Assembly (NCBI RefSeq): GCF_046736075.1
Contig: NZ_CP177163.1
Location: 3,472,001 to 3,536,000, forward strand
Reading direction: 5' to 3'
DNA from: Stenotrophomonas sp046736075
GTDB taxonomy: Bacteria > Pseudomonadota > Gammaproteobacteria > Xanthomonadales > Xanthomonadaceae
Length of the DNA stretch: 64,000 nucleotides
Part shown: one piece after another, positions 50,699-59,081 of the stretch
How the letters are laid out: the number at the start of each line of letters is the position of its first letter
Numbering within the stretch: the stretch's first letter is position 1
Program-made: the position numbers and the translations under genes
The notes under the pieces: model-generated
Told to the model about the DNA's origin: nothing
Databases searched by the model: none
The model's input: only the letters and a program-made list of their open reading frames with translations

Positions 50699-51886
50699 AT
50701 GACCACGCTCGGCACGCCGCTGTCTCCCTCCGCCACCCGCGTCCTGCTGCTGGGATCGGGCGAACTGGGCAAGGAGGTCGCCATCGAGCTGCAGCGGCTG
50801 GGCGTGGAGGTGATCGCCGCCGATCGCTACGCCGACGCCCCGGCGATGCAGGTGGCGCATCGCGCGCATGTGATCGACATGCTCGACGCGATGGCGCTGC
50901 GCGCGCTGATCGCCCAGGAGCAGCCGCACCTGATCGTGCCGGAGATCGAGGCCATCCATACCGAAACGCTGGTGCAACTGGAGCAGGAGACGGGCCAGCG
51001 CGTGGTGCCCACCGCGCGCGCCGCGCGCCTGACGATGGACCGCGAAGGCATCCGCCGTCTCGCGGCCGAGACCCTGGGGCTGCCGACCTCGCCGTATCGC
51101 TTCGTGGATACCGAGGCCGAGTACCGCGCTGCGGTGGCCGCGATCGGTCTGCCGTGCGTGGTCAAGCCGGTGATGTCTTCGTCCGGCAAGGGCCAGAGCA
51201 CCCTGCGCAGCGAGGCCGACATTGCCCCCGCCTGGGAGTACGCGCAGACCGGCGGCCGCGCCGGCGCGGGCCGCTGCATCGTTGAAGGCTTCATCGACTT
51301 CGACTACGAGATCACCCTGCTCACCGTGCGCCATGCCGGCGGCACCTCGTTCTGCGCGCCGATCGGCCACTGGCAGAAAGACGGCGACTACCGCGAAAGC
51401 TGGCAGCCGCAGCCGATGTCGCCGCGCGCGCTGGCGCGTGCCGAAGAGATTTCGCAGGCCATCACCGACGATCTCGGCGGCTGGGGCCTGTTCGGTGTGG
51501 AACTGTTCGTGAAGGGCGACGAGGTGTGGTTCAGTGAAGTCTCGCCGCGTCCGCACGACACCGGCCTGGTCACCCTGGCCTCGCAGGAACTGAGCGAGTT
51601 CGCGCTGCACGCCCGGGCCATTCTCGGCCTGCCTATCCCGCTGATCCGCCAGAGCGGGCCGTCGGCGTCCTGCGCGATGCTGGCGCATGGCGAAGGCGTG
51701 CCGTTCTTCAGCAACGTCGACGCGGCGCTGGTGCATCCCGACACGGCGCTGCGCCTGTTCGGCAAGCCCAGCGTGCACGGCCACCGTCGCGTTGGCGTGA
51801 CCCTGGCGCGCGGCGGCGATATCGACGAAGCGCGCCGCATCGCGCGCGAGGCGGCCGAGGCGATCGGCATCGAACTGCGCCCCTGA
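50699..51886 (+). CDS. purT: Formate-dependent phosphoribosylglycinamide formyltransferase PurT
   Basis: A 395-residue ATP-grasp enzyme of purine synthesis that formylates GAR using formate and ATP, the alternative to PurN. The N-terminal fold (LLLGSGELGKEVAIELQRLG), the ATP-grasp centre (KPVMSSSGKGQS) and late VSPRPHDTGLVTLASQELSEF are diagnostic of PurT. Normal length. Two copies of a REP-like palindrome follow the stop. Confidence 0.97.
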   Translation: MTTLGTPLSPSATRVLLLGSGELGKEVAIELQRLGVEVIAADRYADAPAMQVAHRAHVIDMLDAMALRALIAQEQPHLIVPEIEAIHTETLVQLEQETGQRVVPTARAARLTMDREGIRRLAAETLGLPTSPYRFVDTEAEYRAAVAAIGLPCVVKPVMSSSGKGQSTLRSEADIAPAWEYAQTGGRAGAGRCIVEGFIDFDYEITLLTVRHAGGTSFCAPIGHWQKDGDYRESWQPQPMSPRALARAEEISQAITDDLGGWGLFGVELFVKGDEVWFSEVSPRPHDTGLVTLASQELSEFALHARAILGLPIPLIRQSGPSASCAMLAHGEGVPFFSNVDAALVHPDTALRLFGKPSVHGHRRVGVTLARGGDIDEARRIAREAAEAIGIELRP

Positions 51887-51908
51887 CCGGAGCGCAATGA
51901 AACGGCAG

Positions 51909-51962
51909 GTACCGACCGCTGGTCGGTACTTGAAACGGTAGGTACCGACCGCTGGTCGGTAC
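51909..51962. repeat. Two tandem copies of a REP-like palindrome after purT
   Basis: GTACCGACC-gct-GGTCGGTAC occurs at 51909-51929 and again at 51942-51962, each preceded by GAAACGG plus a few bases (33-base period). The pair sits between the converging ends of purT and the EEP-family gene and may act as a two-way terminator. The outer stem GTAC is a variant of the usual GTAG mark. Confidence 0.8.
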
Positions 51963-51966
51963 GCTC

Positions 51967-53172
51967 TCAGCGCACGTCCACCCACACCAGGTGGTGGTCG
52001 CTGCCATCGGCGATCTTCGCCTCCGGGCGCTCGTTGGCCGGCCAGAACACGCCGCTGCCCACGTAGCTGAAACCGACCGAGGGCAGCACGTAGTCCAGGC
52101 GCATCGTGCCCGACTTCGGGCCGAAATCGCCGGTGGCATGGAACGGCGCACCCTTGCGCACGATGCCCTTGGCCGCATAGGCCAGGCTGGTCTGCTCGGC
52201 GCCCACGCTGCGCGGGGTCGGGTAGCGCAGCACGCGTGCGTTCTCGATCAGCTCGACAATCGCCTCGTGGCGGCCATCCCCATCGACCGGGTCGTTGTTG
52301 AGGTCGCCCAGGATCACGAAGCGCGCGTCCTGCACCAGGCCGCCGCACTGGCCGCGGTCGTCGCACAGCCAGGGCGTGTCGCCGGCCGACAGATACGCCT
52401 GCCACAGGCGCAGCTCATCGTGGTTGCGCGCGGCGTTGCGCTTTTCCGGTCCATCGAACACCGGCGGGGTGGGGTGCGAGACCAGCGCGTGGACCACGCC
52501 GTTCGGCGTCGTCACCGGCACGTCCCAATGCGATTTGGAGGACAGGCGCAGCTGCGACCACACGTGGTCGTTGTAGAAGGACGTGCCCGTGCGCGGGTCG
52601 ATCGGGCGCAGCGCGCCGGGCATCGTGCTCCACTTCAGCAACTGGAAGGTGCGCACCTTCGCTTCGTCGATCGGGTAGCGCGACAGCACCAGCATGCCGT
52701 ACTGGCCCGGGTGCAGGCCGTAGCCCCAGGCATCGTTGCCGCGCGCGCGGCCGTCGCCGCCGATCTGGCCGTTGTTGTCCAGGTCCAGCCCGCTCTGCAC
52801 GCCGGTGTTGACCGGGGCCAGGTAGCGGTAGGCGTAGTGCAGCGGCGCGCCGCCGCCGGGCTGGGCGGTTTCCAGGTAACGCTGCTGGAACAGGTCGGCC
52901 GCGCGGTGGGCGTCGTCGTAGTCGAATTCGTTGAGCAGCACCAGGTCCGGGCGGACCTGCTGCAGCACGGCGGCAATCTTGCGCGCGTGCTCGCTGTCGC
53001 CTTCCAGCTCGGCGATCAGGCCGCCGGTCTCGTCGCTGTACAGCGAGGTGTTGTAGGTCGCAATCCGCAGCGGCGCGGAGGAAGTGTCCGGCATGGCGGC
53101 GGTCTTGGCGGGGCTCTGGGCGCAGGCGCTGCACAGCAGGGCCAGGGCGAGGATCAGGGGATGGGCTTTCAT
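51967..53172 (-). CDS. Endonuclease/exonuclease/phosphatase (EEP) family lipoprotein
   Basis: A 401-residue EEP-fold protein. Residues 1-20 form a signal with a lipobox-like LLCSAC, so a lipoprotein is possible. The EEP motifs are visible: ATYNTSLY, VLLNEFDYDDA (catalytic Glu), LGDLNNDP (Asn/Asp pair), and the end GSDHHLVWVDVR (Asp-His pair). Substrate may be DNA, RNA or a phosphoester. The bpt gene stops 37 bases upstream on the same strand. Confidence 0.88.
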   Translation of the reverse strand: MKAHPLILALALLCSACAQSPAKTAAMPDTSSAPLRIATYNTSLYSDETGGLIAELEGDSEHARKIAAVLQQVRPDLVLLNEFDYDDAHRAADLFQQRYLETAQPGGGAPLHYAYRYLAPVNTGVQSGLDLDNNGQIGGDGRARGNDAWGYGLHPGQYGMLVLSRYPIDEAKVRTFQLLKWSTMPGALRPIDPRTGTSFYNDHVWSQLRLSSKSHWDVPVTTPNGVVHALVSHPTPPVFDGPEKRNAARNHDELRLWQAYLSAGDTPWLCDDRGQCGGLVQDARFVILGDLNNDPVDGDGRHEAIVELIENARVLRYPTPRSVGAEQTSLAYAAKGIVRKGAPFHATGDFGPKSGTMRLDYVLPSVGFSYVGSGVFWPANERPEAKIADGSDHHLVWVDVR

Positions 53173-53209
53173 CCCGCCATTTTGCACCCAGTGCGATGTC
53201 AATGCTGCG

Positions 53210-53965
53210 TCAGCGCCCGTCCAGGTCGTCGTCGAATGCGTGCCAGCGGCGGCCGTCGTAGGCCTCCAGCGGGCGGAAGCGGCGCTTGTAGTCCATCTTG
53301 CGGTGGCCGCGGATCCAGTAGCCCAGGTACAGGTGCGGCAACTGCTCGCGACGTGCCCAGGCGATCTGCTGCAGGATCGCGAAGGTGCCCAGCCCACGTG
53401 CGGCATGGTCAGGGTCGAAGAAGGTATACACGGCCGACAGCCCCTGCGTGGTGACGTCGGTGACGGCCACGCCCAGCAGGTCGCCACGGCGTCCCGGCTG
53501 GCCCGGCCCGCGCACTTCCAGGAAGCGGCCCTGCGACCACTGGCCGATCAGGAACTGGTCGAACTCGTGCGGACCGTGTTCGTCCATGCCGCCCTGGGCA
53601 TGGCGGTGGGTGAGATAGCGGTGGTACAGCGCGAACTGCTCCTCGGTCTGTTCGGCCGCCACGATCCGCACATCCAGATCCGCGTTGCGGGCCAGGCAGC
53701 GGCGCTGGCTGCGGTCCGGAGCGAAACGCGCCACCGGCACGCGGACCGCCACGCAGGCATGGCACTGCGCGCAATGCGGGCGGTAGACCAGATCGCCCGA
53801 GCGGCGGAAGCCCCAGCTCAATGCCATCGGGTACAGCGCGCCCAGGCGCGCATCGTGGGGATCGAGCACCAGGTCGCGCGCGGCCCGGTCCGGCCAGTAG
53901 CCACAGGGGTGGTCACCGGTCTGGAACAGTCGCAGCTCGTCGTCGCGGTCGCCGTGTATCGCCAT
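53210..53965 (-). CDS. bpt: Aspartate/glutamate leucyltransferase (Bpt)
   Basis: A 251-residue protein resembling bacterial arginyl/leucyl-transferases (CxxCHACVAVRVPV; RFLEVRG; AVYTFFDPDHAARGLGTFAIL; HLYLGYWIRGHRKMDYK). Bpt adds Leu to N-terminal Asp or Glu of proteins, marking them for ClpAP degradation under the N-end rule. ATG 53965 gives the family's usual length; the open frame to 54091 is not supported. Confidence 0.9.
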   Translation of the reverse strand: MAIHGDRDDELRLFQTGDHPCGYWPDRAARDLVLDPHDARLGALYPMALSWGFRRSGDLVYRPHCAQCHACVAVRVPVARFAPDRSQRRCLARNADLDVRIVAAEQTEEQFALYHRYLTHRHAQGGMDEHGPHEFDQFLIGQWSQGRFLEVRGPGQPGRRGDLLGVAVTDVTTQGLSAVYTFFDPDHAARGLGTFAILQQIAWARREQLPHLYLGYWIRGHRKMDYKRRFRPLEAYDGRRWHAFDDDLDGR

Positions 53966-54120
53966 GTGCCCAGCATAGCGCCGGGGCGTCGCAGGGGGCG
54001 CGACTGTCTGCCACATGAACGCGGCCGCCCGCCCGGTCAACCCGGGCGGCGCCCGCGCGTTGTTACCGCTGTGGGTGCCAACGCACCGCACGCGGATTTC
54101 CCTACGAACCGGAGTGACCC
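53966..54120. promoter_or_regulatory. Divergent intergenic region (bpt / EF-hand gene)
   Basis: A 155-base gap between diverging starts. It is GC-rich with no clear promoter; a CGGAGTGACCC patch gives the ribosome site for the EF-hand gene. Confidence 0.3.
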
Positions 54121-54699
54121 ATGCGCAATCGCAACCCCCTTCTGCTGGTGGCCCTGCTGCTGACCACCGGCACCGCCGGTCTGGCGATGGCCGCCGATGC
54201 CCCGAGCCCGACCGGTGCGCCCGCGCGCGCCAAGCTGGACACCAACGGCGATGGCGTCATCGACCGTACCGAAGCGGCGAAGGCGCCGCGTCTTGCCGCG
54301 CAGTTCGACACCCTGGACGCCAACAAGGACGGCAAGCTGTCGCGCGAGGAACTGCCGCGCTGGCACGGCAAGCGGCACGGCCGTGGGCCGGGTGGCCGTG
54401 GCGACATGCTGGCCAAGCTGGACACCAACAAGGACGGCCGCATCAGCCGCGAGGAGGCCAAGGCCGATCCGCGCCTGGCTGCGCGTTTCGACCAGATGGA
54501 CGTCAACAAGGATGGCTACCTGGACAAGGCCGACCGCGAGCTGCGCATGAAGCAGCGCCGTGATGCGTGGTTCGCTGCTGCCGATACCAACAAGGACGGC
54601 CAGATCAGCAAGGCCGAGTTCGACGCCGCCAAGGGCCCGTTCGGTGGTCCGCGCGGCGGCCACCGTGGCGACGCTGCGCCGGCGCCGAAGGCCCGCTGA
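54121..54699 (+). CDS. Exported EF-hand calcium-binding protein
   Basis: A 192-residue protein with signal peptide about 1-24 and five EF-hand loops: DTNGDGVIDRTE, DANKDGKLSREE, DTNKDGRISREE, DVNKDGYLDKAD, DTNKDGQISKAE. All five have the standard Ca2+ ligands at positions 1, 3, 5 and 12. Between them is a basic, Gly-rich stretch (GKRHGRGPGGRG). Role is likely periplasmic Ca2+ binding or buffering; no enzyme domain is present. The ribosome site CGGAG precedes ATG 54121. Confidence 0.85.
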   Translation: MRNRNPLLLVALLLTTGTAGLAMAADAPSPTGAPARAKLDTNGDGVIDRTEAAKAPRLAAQFDTLDANKDGKLSREELPRWHGKRHGRGPGGRGDMLAKLDTNKDGRISREEAKADPRLAARFDQMDVNKDGYLDKADRELRMKQRRDAWFAAADTNKDGQISKAEFDAAKGPFGGPRGGHRGDAAPAPKAR

Positions 54700-54726
54700 C
54701 CCAGCGCCGGTCCATCGCGACGTAAC

Positions 54727-54776
54727 GCCGGGCTCTGCCCGGCACCCCACAACGCCGGTCATCGACCGGCGTTGTG
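54727..54776. repeat. Two hairpins between convergent genes, one REP-like
   Basis: GCCGGGC-tct-GCCCGGC (54727-54743) follows GTAAC, a variant of the GTAG mark. Then CACAACGCCGGT (54748-54759) pairs with ACCGGCGTTGTG (54765-54776), loop 5 bases. They lie between the EF-hand gene's stop and that of the sigma-factor gene and can end both transcripts. Confidence 0.7.
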
Positions 54777-54786
54777 CATTGCAGGC

Positions 54787-55992
54787 TCAGGCATGGCCCT
54801 GCCGCAAGGCCAGCACGATCACCACCACCATCACCAGGTTCACCGCGATCAACGCCTTGTGGCCGTACATCCACTGGTATGTCCAGGTGGGTCCGCTGCG
54901 TCCGTGGCGGGCGGCGTCGCGGGCAATCATCGGCGCCATGATCCGCTGCAGCGGCACCAGGCACTGGTAGTTGGTGACGGCCAGGCCGATCACCAGCGTG
55001 CCCAGCGGCCAGTACCAGGCCACCTGCAGGGCGGTCAGGACGAACACGAACATGCACACCAGCATGGCGGTGAGGGTGCTGTAGTACACGAAGCCGCGCA
55101 CCGCGGCGCGCTCGGCATCGGTTTCCGCGTAGCGCATCAGGTAGCGCCCGCCGAGGTAGCTGCCGATCACCCCGCCGACCATGCCGCCGATGGCTGCGCC
55201 CCAGCCGAACTCAGTACCGAACAGGTGGCTCTGGCTGGCGGCGGCGCCCAGCGACCCCATCGCCGCGCCACCGGACAGGCTGGCACCGCCCAGCCCCAGC
55301 TTGCCGGTGCCGATACCGGTGCCGATCAGGATCGCCGCACTGGCCGTGCCGGGCGCGGCAACCAGCGCCATCGACACCACCGTGGTGGCGAAGGCCGCGC
55401 TGGGGGCCGAGCTGCGCGCGAAGTCGCCGAAGCGGCGCAGCATCTCCTCACGCACGGTGGCCCGCGCCCGCGACAGGCGCTTGCGCACGGCGGCGTCGCT
55501 CAACCCGAGCAGGTCGGCCACCTGCTGCGAGCGCTGGCCTTCGCGGTAGTACAGCAGCAGCGTTTCGCGGCTGTCCTCGGGCAGCGCCGAAATGATCTCC
55601 TCGGCGGCCACTTCTTCTTCCACCCGCTGCAGATACTCCGGTGCGCTGGGGCCGGGATCGGCGGCCATGCTGATCGCGATCTCGGCCGCCTCGCCCGACA
55701 GGGGGCGGCCACGGTTGGCGCGCAGCCAGTCGCGGGCAAGATTGCGGGTGATCTGGCGCAGCCAGGGCAGGAAGCTGGCGTGGCTGTGCAACTGGTTGAG
55801 CTGCTGCCAGGCCTTGATGAAGGCCTCCTGGGCGATGTCCTCACTGGCCTGCACGTCGCGGGTGATCGCCAGGGCGATGGCGGTCACCGTGTTCTGGCAG
55901 GCCAGCACGATGCGACCGTAGGACTGCTGGCAACCGCCTGCGGCGGCAGGCAGGTCGCGTTCCAGCGTGATGGTCAGCGGGTGCGGGGTCAT
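54787..55992 (-). CDS. ECF-like sigma factor fused to a multi-helix membrane domain
   Basis: A 401-residue protein. Residues about 24-92 are sigma region 2 (SEDIAQEAFIKAWQQLNQL) and about 130-185 region 4 (SQQVADLLGLSDAAVRKRLSRARATV). From about 197 on come several hydrophobic helices (about 200-228, 263-281, 299-321, 326-341, 379-396). AGGGA 9 bases upstream supports ATG 55992. No separate anti-sigma gene follows. The membrane part may hold the sigma factor inactive until released by proteolysis or a conformational change. This is inference; such extended sigma proteins are a known but rare layout. Confidence 0.88.
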   Translation of the reverse strand: MTPHPLTITLERDLPAAAGGCQQSYGRIVLACQNTVTAIALAITRDVQASEDIAQEAFIKAWQQLNQLHSHASFLPWLRQITRNLARDWLRANRGRPLSGEAAEIAISMAADPGPSAPEYLQRVEEEVAAEEIISALPEDSRETLLLYYREGQRSQQVADLLGLSDAAVRKRLSRARATVREEMLRRFGDFARSSAPSAAFATTVVSMALVAAPGTASAAILIGTGIGTGKLGLGGASLSGGAAMGSLGAAASQSHLFGTEFGWGAAIGGMVGGVIGSYLGGRYLMRYAETDAERAAVRGFVYYSTLTAMLVCMFVFVLTALQVAWYWPLGTLVIGLAVTNYQCLVPLQRIMAPMIARDAARHGRSGPTWTYQWMYGHKALIAVNLVMVVVIVLALRQGHA

Positions 55993-56064
55993 GGCGTCGG
56001 TCCCTGGCGATGGTGACATCATGACGCGGCAGGACGGCGAATGTGACGGGCAGGGTCGGCGGTG

Positions 56065-56087
56065 GTAGAGCCGACTGTCAGTCGGCT
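56065..56087. repeat. Single SMAG/REP element
   Basis: GTAG, then AGCCGACT-gtc-AGTCGGCT (stem 8 bp), ending at 56087. It lies between the sigma-factor gene and the DUF2007-type gene on the same strand. Confidence 0.85.
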
Positions 56088-56174
56088 GCTCTCCGCTCCG
56101 GCCCAACGAACGCCTGACAGCCCCGCCGGACAGACCAGCATGGGCGCAGATCGATCCGGGCAGGCTCTGTCGGG

Positions 56175-56690
56175 CTACGGTTGTGTGGTCGGCGGCGTGA
56201 TCCGCACGCGGACCTCTTCTTCCTCGGGCGCCGGTGCCGGCTGTGTTGCCGGTGCCTGCGGTTGCGCCTGCTGTGTCTGTACGGGCACCGCCGTGGGTGC
56301 GCCACGGTGGCGCATCACCACCACCATCGCCACTGCCGCGATCACCAGCAGCAGGCCGATGCGGATGCGCCAGGCCCAGTTGCGGCGCGGCGCCACCTCG
56401 CCCACCTGGTCGCGGAACGCGAACTCGGCGGTGGGGTGGTCGCGCCGGGTGGTTTCCAGCAGGCGCGCGTCGCGCAGGATTTCACGCGCGCGCGGCTGGT
56501 CGTCGGCATGCACCACCCACAGGGTGGGGTGGGTGGTGGCCTTGCTGGTGTCCAGATAGCTGAACTGGCTGCCGCGCTTGCTGTGGTACGAGCGCCCGTT
56601 GGTGATGCGCACCTCGATGCCCGCATCGCGCAGCAGCTGGGCCACGCCTTCCACGGTTTCCACGCGCTGGCTGCTGAAAATCTGACGCAT
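56175..56690 (-). CDS. DUF2007-like protein with one membrane helix
   Basis: A 171-residue protein. Residues about 5-85 resemble DUF2007 (VETVEGVAQLLRDAGIEVRI; LWVVHADDQPRAREIL), a small fold thought to take part in signalling. A single hydrophobic helix lies at about 109-126, followed by a Pro/Gln/Glu-rich tail. Function unknown. It begins 7 bases downstream of the tesB stop and is probably in one transcript with it. Confidence 0.75.
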   Translation of the reverse strand: MRQIFSSQRVETVEGVAQLLRDAGIEVRITNGRSYHSKRGSQFSYLDTSKATTHPTLWVVHADDQPRAREILRDARLLETTRRDHPTAEFAFRDQVGEVAPRRNWAWRIRIGLLLVIAAVAMVVVMRHRGAPTAVPVQTQQAQPQAPATQPAPAPEEEEVRVRITPPTTQP

Positions 56691-56696
56691 ATCGAA

Positions 56697-57614
56697 TCAA
56701 TCCTTGGCCGGTACGGCGGCGGCCGCGGCACTGTCGGTGACCACACGGATCAGCCCTTCCTGCGCGGTGCTGGCAACCAGCACGCCCTCGCGGGTGAAGA
56801 ACTGGCCGCGGGCCAGGCCGCGCGAATCCTGCGCGCTGGGGCTGTCCAGCGAGTAGAGCAGCCAGTCGTCGGCGCGGAACGGGCGGTGGAACCAGATGGC
56901 GTGGTCGAGCGAGGCCATCTGCACGTGCGGCTGGTAATAGCTGATGCCGTGCGGGAACGTGGCGGTGCCGAGCAGGTGGAAGTCCGAAGCGTAGGCCAGC
57001 AGGGCCTGATGCAGCTCGGGCGCATCGCCCACGGTTTCGTTCAGGCGCAGCCACACCTGGTGGTAGGGCGGGCGCTTGGGCGGATTGAGTTCGTCGCGCG
57101 GGTAAACGTGGCGGAACTCGAAGGGACCGCCGCGCGACAGCCAGCGCTGCACCTTGATCGGCAGCCGCTCCAGCACTTCCGGCGGCAGCGGGCGGTTGGG
57201 CTCGATGTCTTCCGGCTGCGGCACTTCCGGCATCTTGTGCTGGTGCTCGGCACCGTTCTCGGCCTGCTGGAACGACGCCGCGCAGAAGAAGATCACCTTG
57301 CCGTGCTGGATCGCGGTGACACGGCGCACCGAGAAGCTGCCGCCATCGCGGGTGCGGTCCACGTCGTAGACGATGGGGTGGTCGATGTTGCCGGCGCGCA
57401 GGAAATACGCGTGCAGTGAATGCACGTGGCGGCCGTTCTCCACCGTGGCCTGCGCGGCCGACAGCGCCTGGCCCAGCACCTGCCCACCGAATACATACTT
57501 GGTGCCGATGTCGCGGCTCTGGCCGCGGAACAGGTTGTCTTCCAGGCGTTCCAGCGTGAGCAGGTCGATCAGCTCGGAAACAACGGGTTCATGCGTGTCG
57601 GACAAGGGGGGCAA
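56697..57614 (-). CDS. tesB: Acyl-CoA thioesterase II
   Basis: A 305-residue double hot-dog thioesterase that hydrolyses acyl-CoA to fatty acid and CoA. TesB-type motifs: LFRGQSRDIGTKYVFGGQVLGQAL near the start, HSLHAYFLRAGN, and late ASLDHAIWFHRPFRADDWLLY with the catalytic Asp. The only starts in frame before the conserved region are two TTGs (57614, 57605); no ribosome site is visible, so the start is the first TTG provisionally. Confidence 0.95.
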   Translation of the reverse strand: MPPLSDTHEPVVSELIDLLTLERLEDNLFRGQSRDIGTKYVFGGQVLGQALSAAQATVENGRHVHSLHAYFLRAGNIDHPIVYDVDRTRDGGSFSVRRVTAIQHGKVIFFCAASFQQAENGAEHQHKMPEVPQPEDIEPNRPLPPEVLERLPIKVQRWLSRGGPFEFRHVYPRDELNPPKRPPYHQVWLRLNETVGDAPELHQALLAYASDFHLLGTATFPHGISYYQPHVQMASLDHAIWFHRPFRADDWLLYSLDSPSAQDSRGLARGQFFTREGVLVASTAQEGLIRVVTDSAAAAAVPAKD

Positions 57615-57642
57615 CCGGCAGGGGGCGGACCCGAATTATAGG

Positions 57643-57665
57643 GTAGTGCCGGCCGCTGGCCGGCA
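57643..57665. repeat. SMAG/REP element, copy 1 near tesB
   Basis: GTAG, TGCCGGCC-gct-GGCCGGCA (8-bp stem). It lies 29 bases upstream of tesB on the minus strand. A second palindrome, facing the other way, follows at 57762. Confidence 0.85.
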
Positions 57666-57761
57666 TGGCGGCACCGCATCCGCGCTGCCGCCCCGTGGCG
57701 CAGGGCTCGTCCCAGGCAGGTGCGCGCACCCCTGCAACGCCTGGTCGGGGAGATGCGGGGG

Positions 57762-57778
57762 GCCGGCCAGCGGCCGGC
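57762..57778. repeat. SMAG/REP element, facing copy near the enoyl-CoA isomerase-like gene
   Basis: GCCGGCC-agc-GGCCGGC, followed by ACAC, in inverse orientation to the element at 57643. The two form a loose facing pair about 97 bases apart, and the gap is otherwise empty. It ends 14 bases before the isomerase-like gene's stop. Confidence 0.75.
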
Positions 57779-57792
57779 ACACCGCGTGGCGG

Positions 57793-58572
57793 TCAGGCCT
57801 TGCCCAGGCGGGCGACCAGGGTCTGCAGGGCCTGCTGGGCGTCCGGGGCGTACCAGGCCTCGACGAAGCGGTCCAGCTGGATCAGGTCGGGATGCAGGGC
57901 CTCATGCAGATCGGCGCGGGCGATGGCGCGGGTGAGCAGCATCGGCTGGCGCGGCAGCTTCAGCAGGCGCTGCAGCCAGGCGACCGCGCGCGGCACCACC
58001 TGCGGCGCGTCGGCCAGCTCGTCCACCAGGCCGATCTCCAGGGCCCGTTCGGCCGGCACCATTTCCCCACCGACCAGCAGCTGGGTGGCGCGGTGATGAC
58101 CGACCACGCGGCGCATCAGGCGCTGGATGCCTTCCGGGGCCACCAGCCCCACCTGCACCTCGTTCAGCCCGATCACGGTCGGCTGGGCCGGGTCCGCGCT
58201 GCGCGCCAGCACCCGGTAGTCGCAGCACAGGGCCAGTACGCAGCCGCCGGCAGGCGCATGCCCGGTCAGCGCCGCCACCACCGGCACGCGGCATTCGGCC
58301 AGGGTGCGCACTGCACCGAAGAACGCCTGCCAGCTGTCGAGCAGCTTGTGTTTGTCCTCGCCGTGGCCGAGCAGGTGCGGCACATCCATGCCGGCGCTGA
58401 AGATGCGCTCGCTGCCGGACAGCACGATGCCGTGCACGTCGTCGGTCATGGCCTGGTTGACCGCATGGATCAGGTGGCGGCACAGCTCGGTGTCCAGTGC
58501 GTTGACCGGCGGGCGCGCCAGCCGCAGCTCGCGGATGGAGCCGTGGTTGATCACCTCGATAAGCGTCGTCAT
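57793..58572 (-). CDS. Enoyl-CoA isomerase/hydratase-family protein
   Basis: A 259-residue crotonase-fold protein. Oxyanion-hole motifs are SGSERIFSAGMD and TGHAPAGGCVLALCCDYRVLA. The later stretch IGLNEVQVGLVAPEGIQ is very like that of mitochondrial Delta3,Delta2-enoyl-CoA isomerase (ECI1), which has a single catalytic Glu in this region, so an isomerase of beta-oxidation is a better guess than a hydratase. ATG 58572 is chosen because it diverges from the copper-chaperone gene with a 34-base gap. Confidence 0.88.
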   Translation of the reverse strand: MTTLIEVINHGSIRELRLARPPVNALDTELCRHLIHAVNQAMTDDVHGIVLSGSERIFSAGMDVPHLLGHGEDKHKLLDSWQAFFGAVRTLAECRVPVVAALTGHAPAGGCVLALCCDYRVLARSADPAQPTVIGLNEVQVGLVAPEGIQRLMRRVVGHHRATQLLVGGEMVPAERALEIGLVDELADAPQVVPRAVAWLQRLLKLPRQPMLLTRAIARADLHEALHPDLIQLDRFVEAWYAPDAQQALQTLVARLGKA

Positions 58573-58606
58573 GCTGCGATCTCGTTGCGGACAGGGAACT
58601 GAGGCG

Positions 58607-59050
58607 ATGATAACCAAACCATTCGTGTGCGTATTGTTGGGTCTGTGTGCGTTCGCAGCATCGGCCGTGGCGGCCGAACCGGCGTGCGTGACTGTGCGTG
58701 ATGGCTGGGTACGGCTGCCGCCGGGCGCGATGCCGATGGCGGCAGGTTACGGAACGATCCGCAACGACTGCCGCGCGGCGGTGGTCGTGATCGGCGCGGG
58801 CAGCAAGGCATTCGGCGATGTGTCGCTGCACGAAACCACCCTGGCGGATGGCGTCAGCCGCATGCGTGCGGTAGAGCGGATGCCGATCGCGCCGGGCGCC
58901 ACAGTGGACCTGAAGCCCGGTGGCCTGCACCTGATGCTGATGCAGCCCGCCATCGCGCTGAAGGAAGGCGGGCAGGTGCCGCTGCGGCTGAGCCTGGAAG
59001 ACGGGCGCAAGGTGGATGCCACCCTGCAGGTCCGCAAAGCGACGCCGTGA
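58607..59050 (+). CDS. PCu(A)C-type copper chaperone
   Basis: A 147-residue exported protein with signal peptide about 1-22. The metal site fits the PCu(A)C pattern H(x)10M(x)21HxM: the H of VSLHETTLAD, M 11 residues later, then H-L-M in LKPGGLHLMLM. Such proteins carry Cu(I) in the periplasm to cytochrome c oxidase or other acceptors. A second gene for the usual partner (SCO-type) is not in the window. Confidence 0.9.
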   Translation: MITKPFVCVLLGLCAFAASAVAAEPACVTVRDGWVRLPPGAMPMAAGYGTIRNDCRAAVVVIGAGSKAFGDVSLHETTLADGVSRMRAVERMPIAPGATVDLKPGGLHLMLMQPAIALKEGGQVPLRLSLEDGRKVDATLQVRKATP

Positions 59051-59081
59051 CACCGCGCGGCAATGATGGGGCCCGAGCGGG

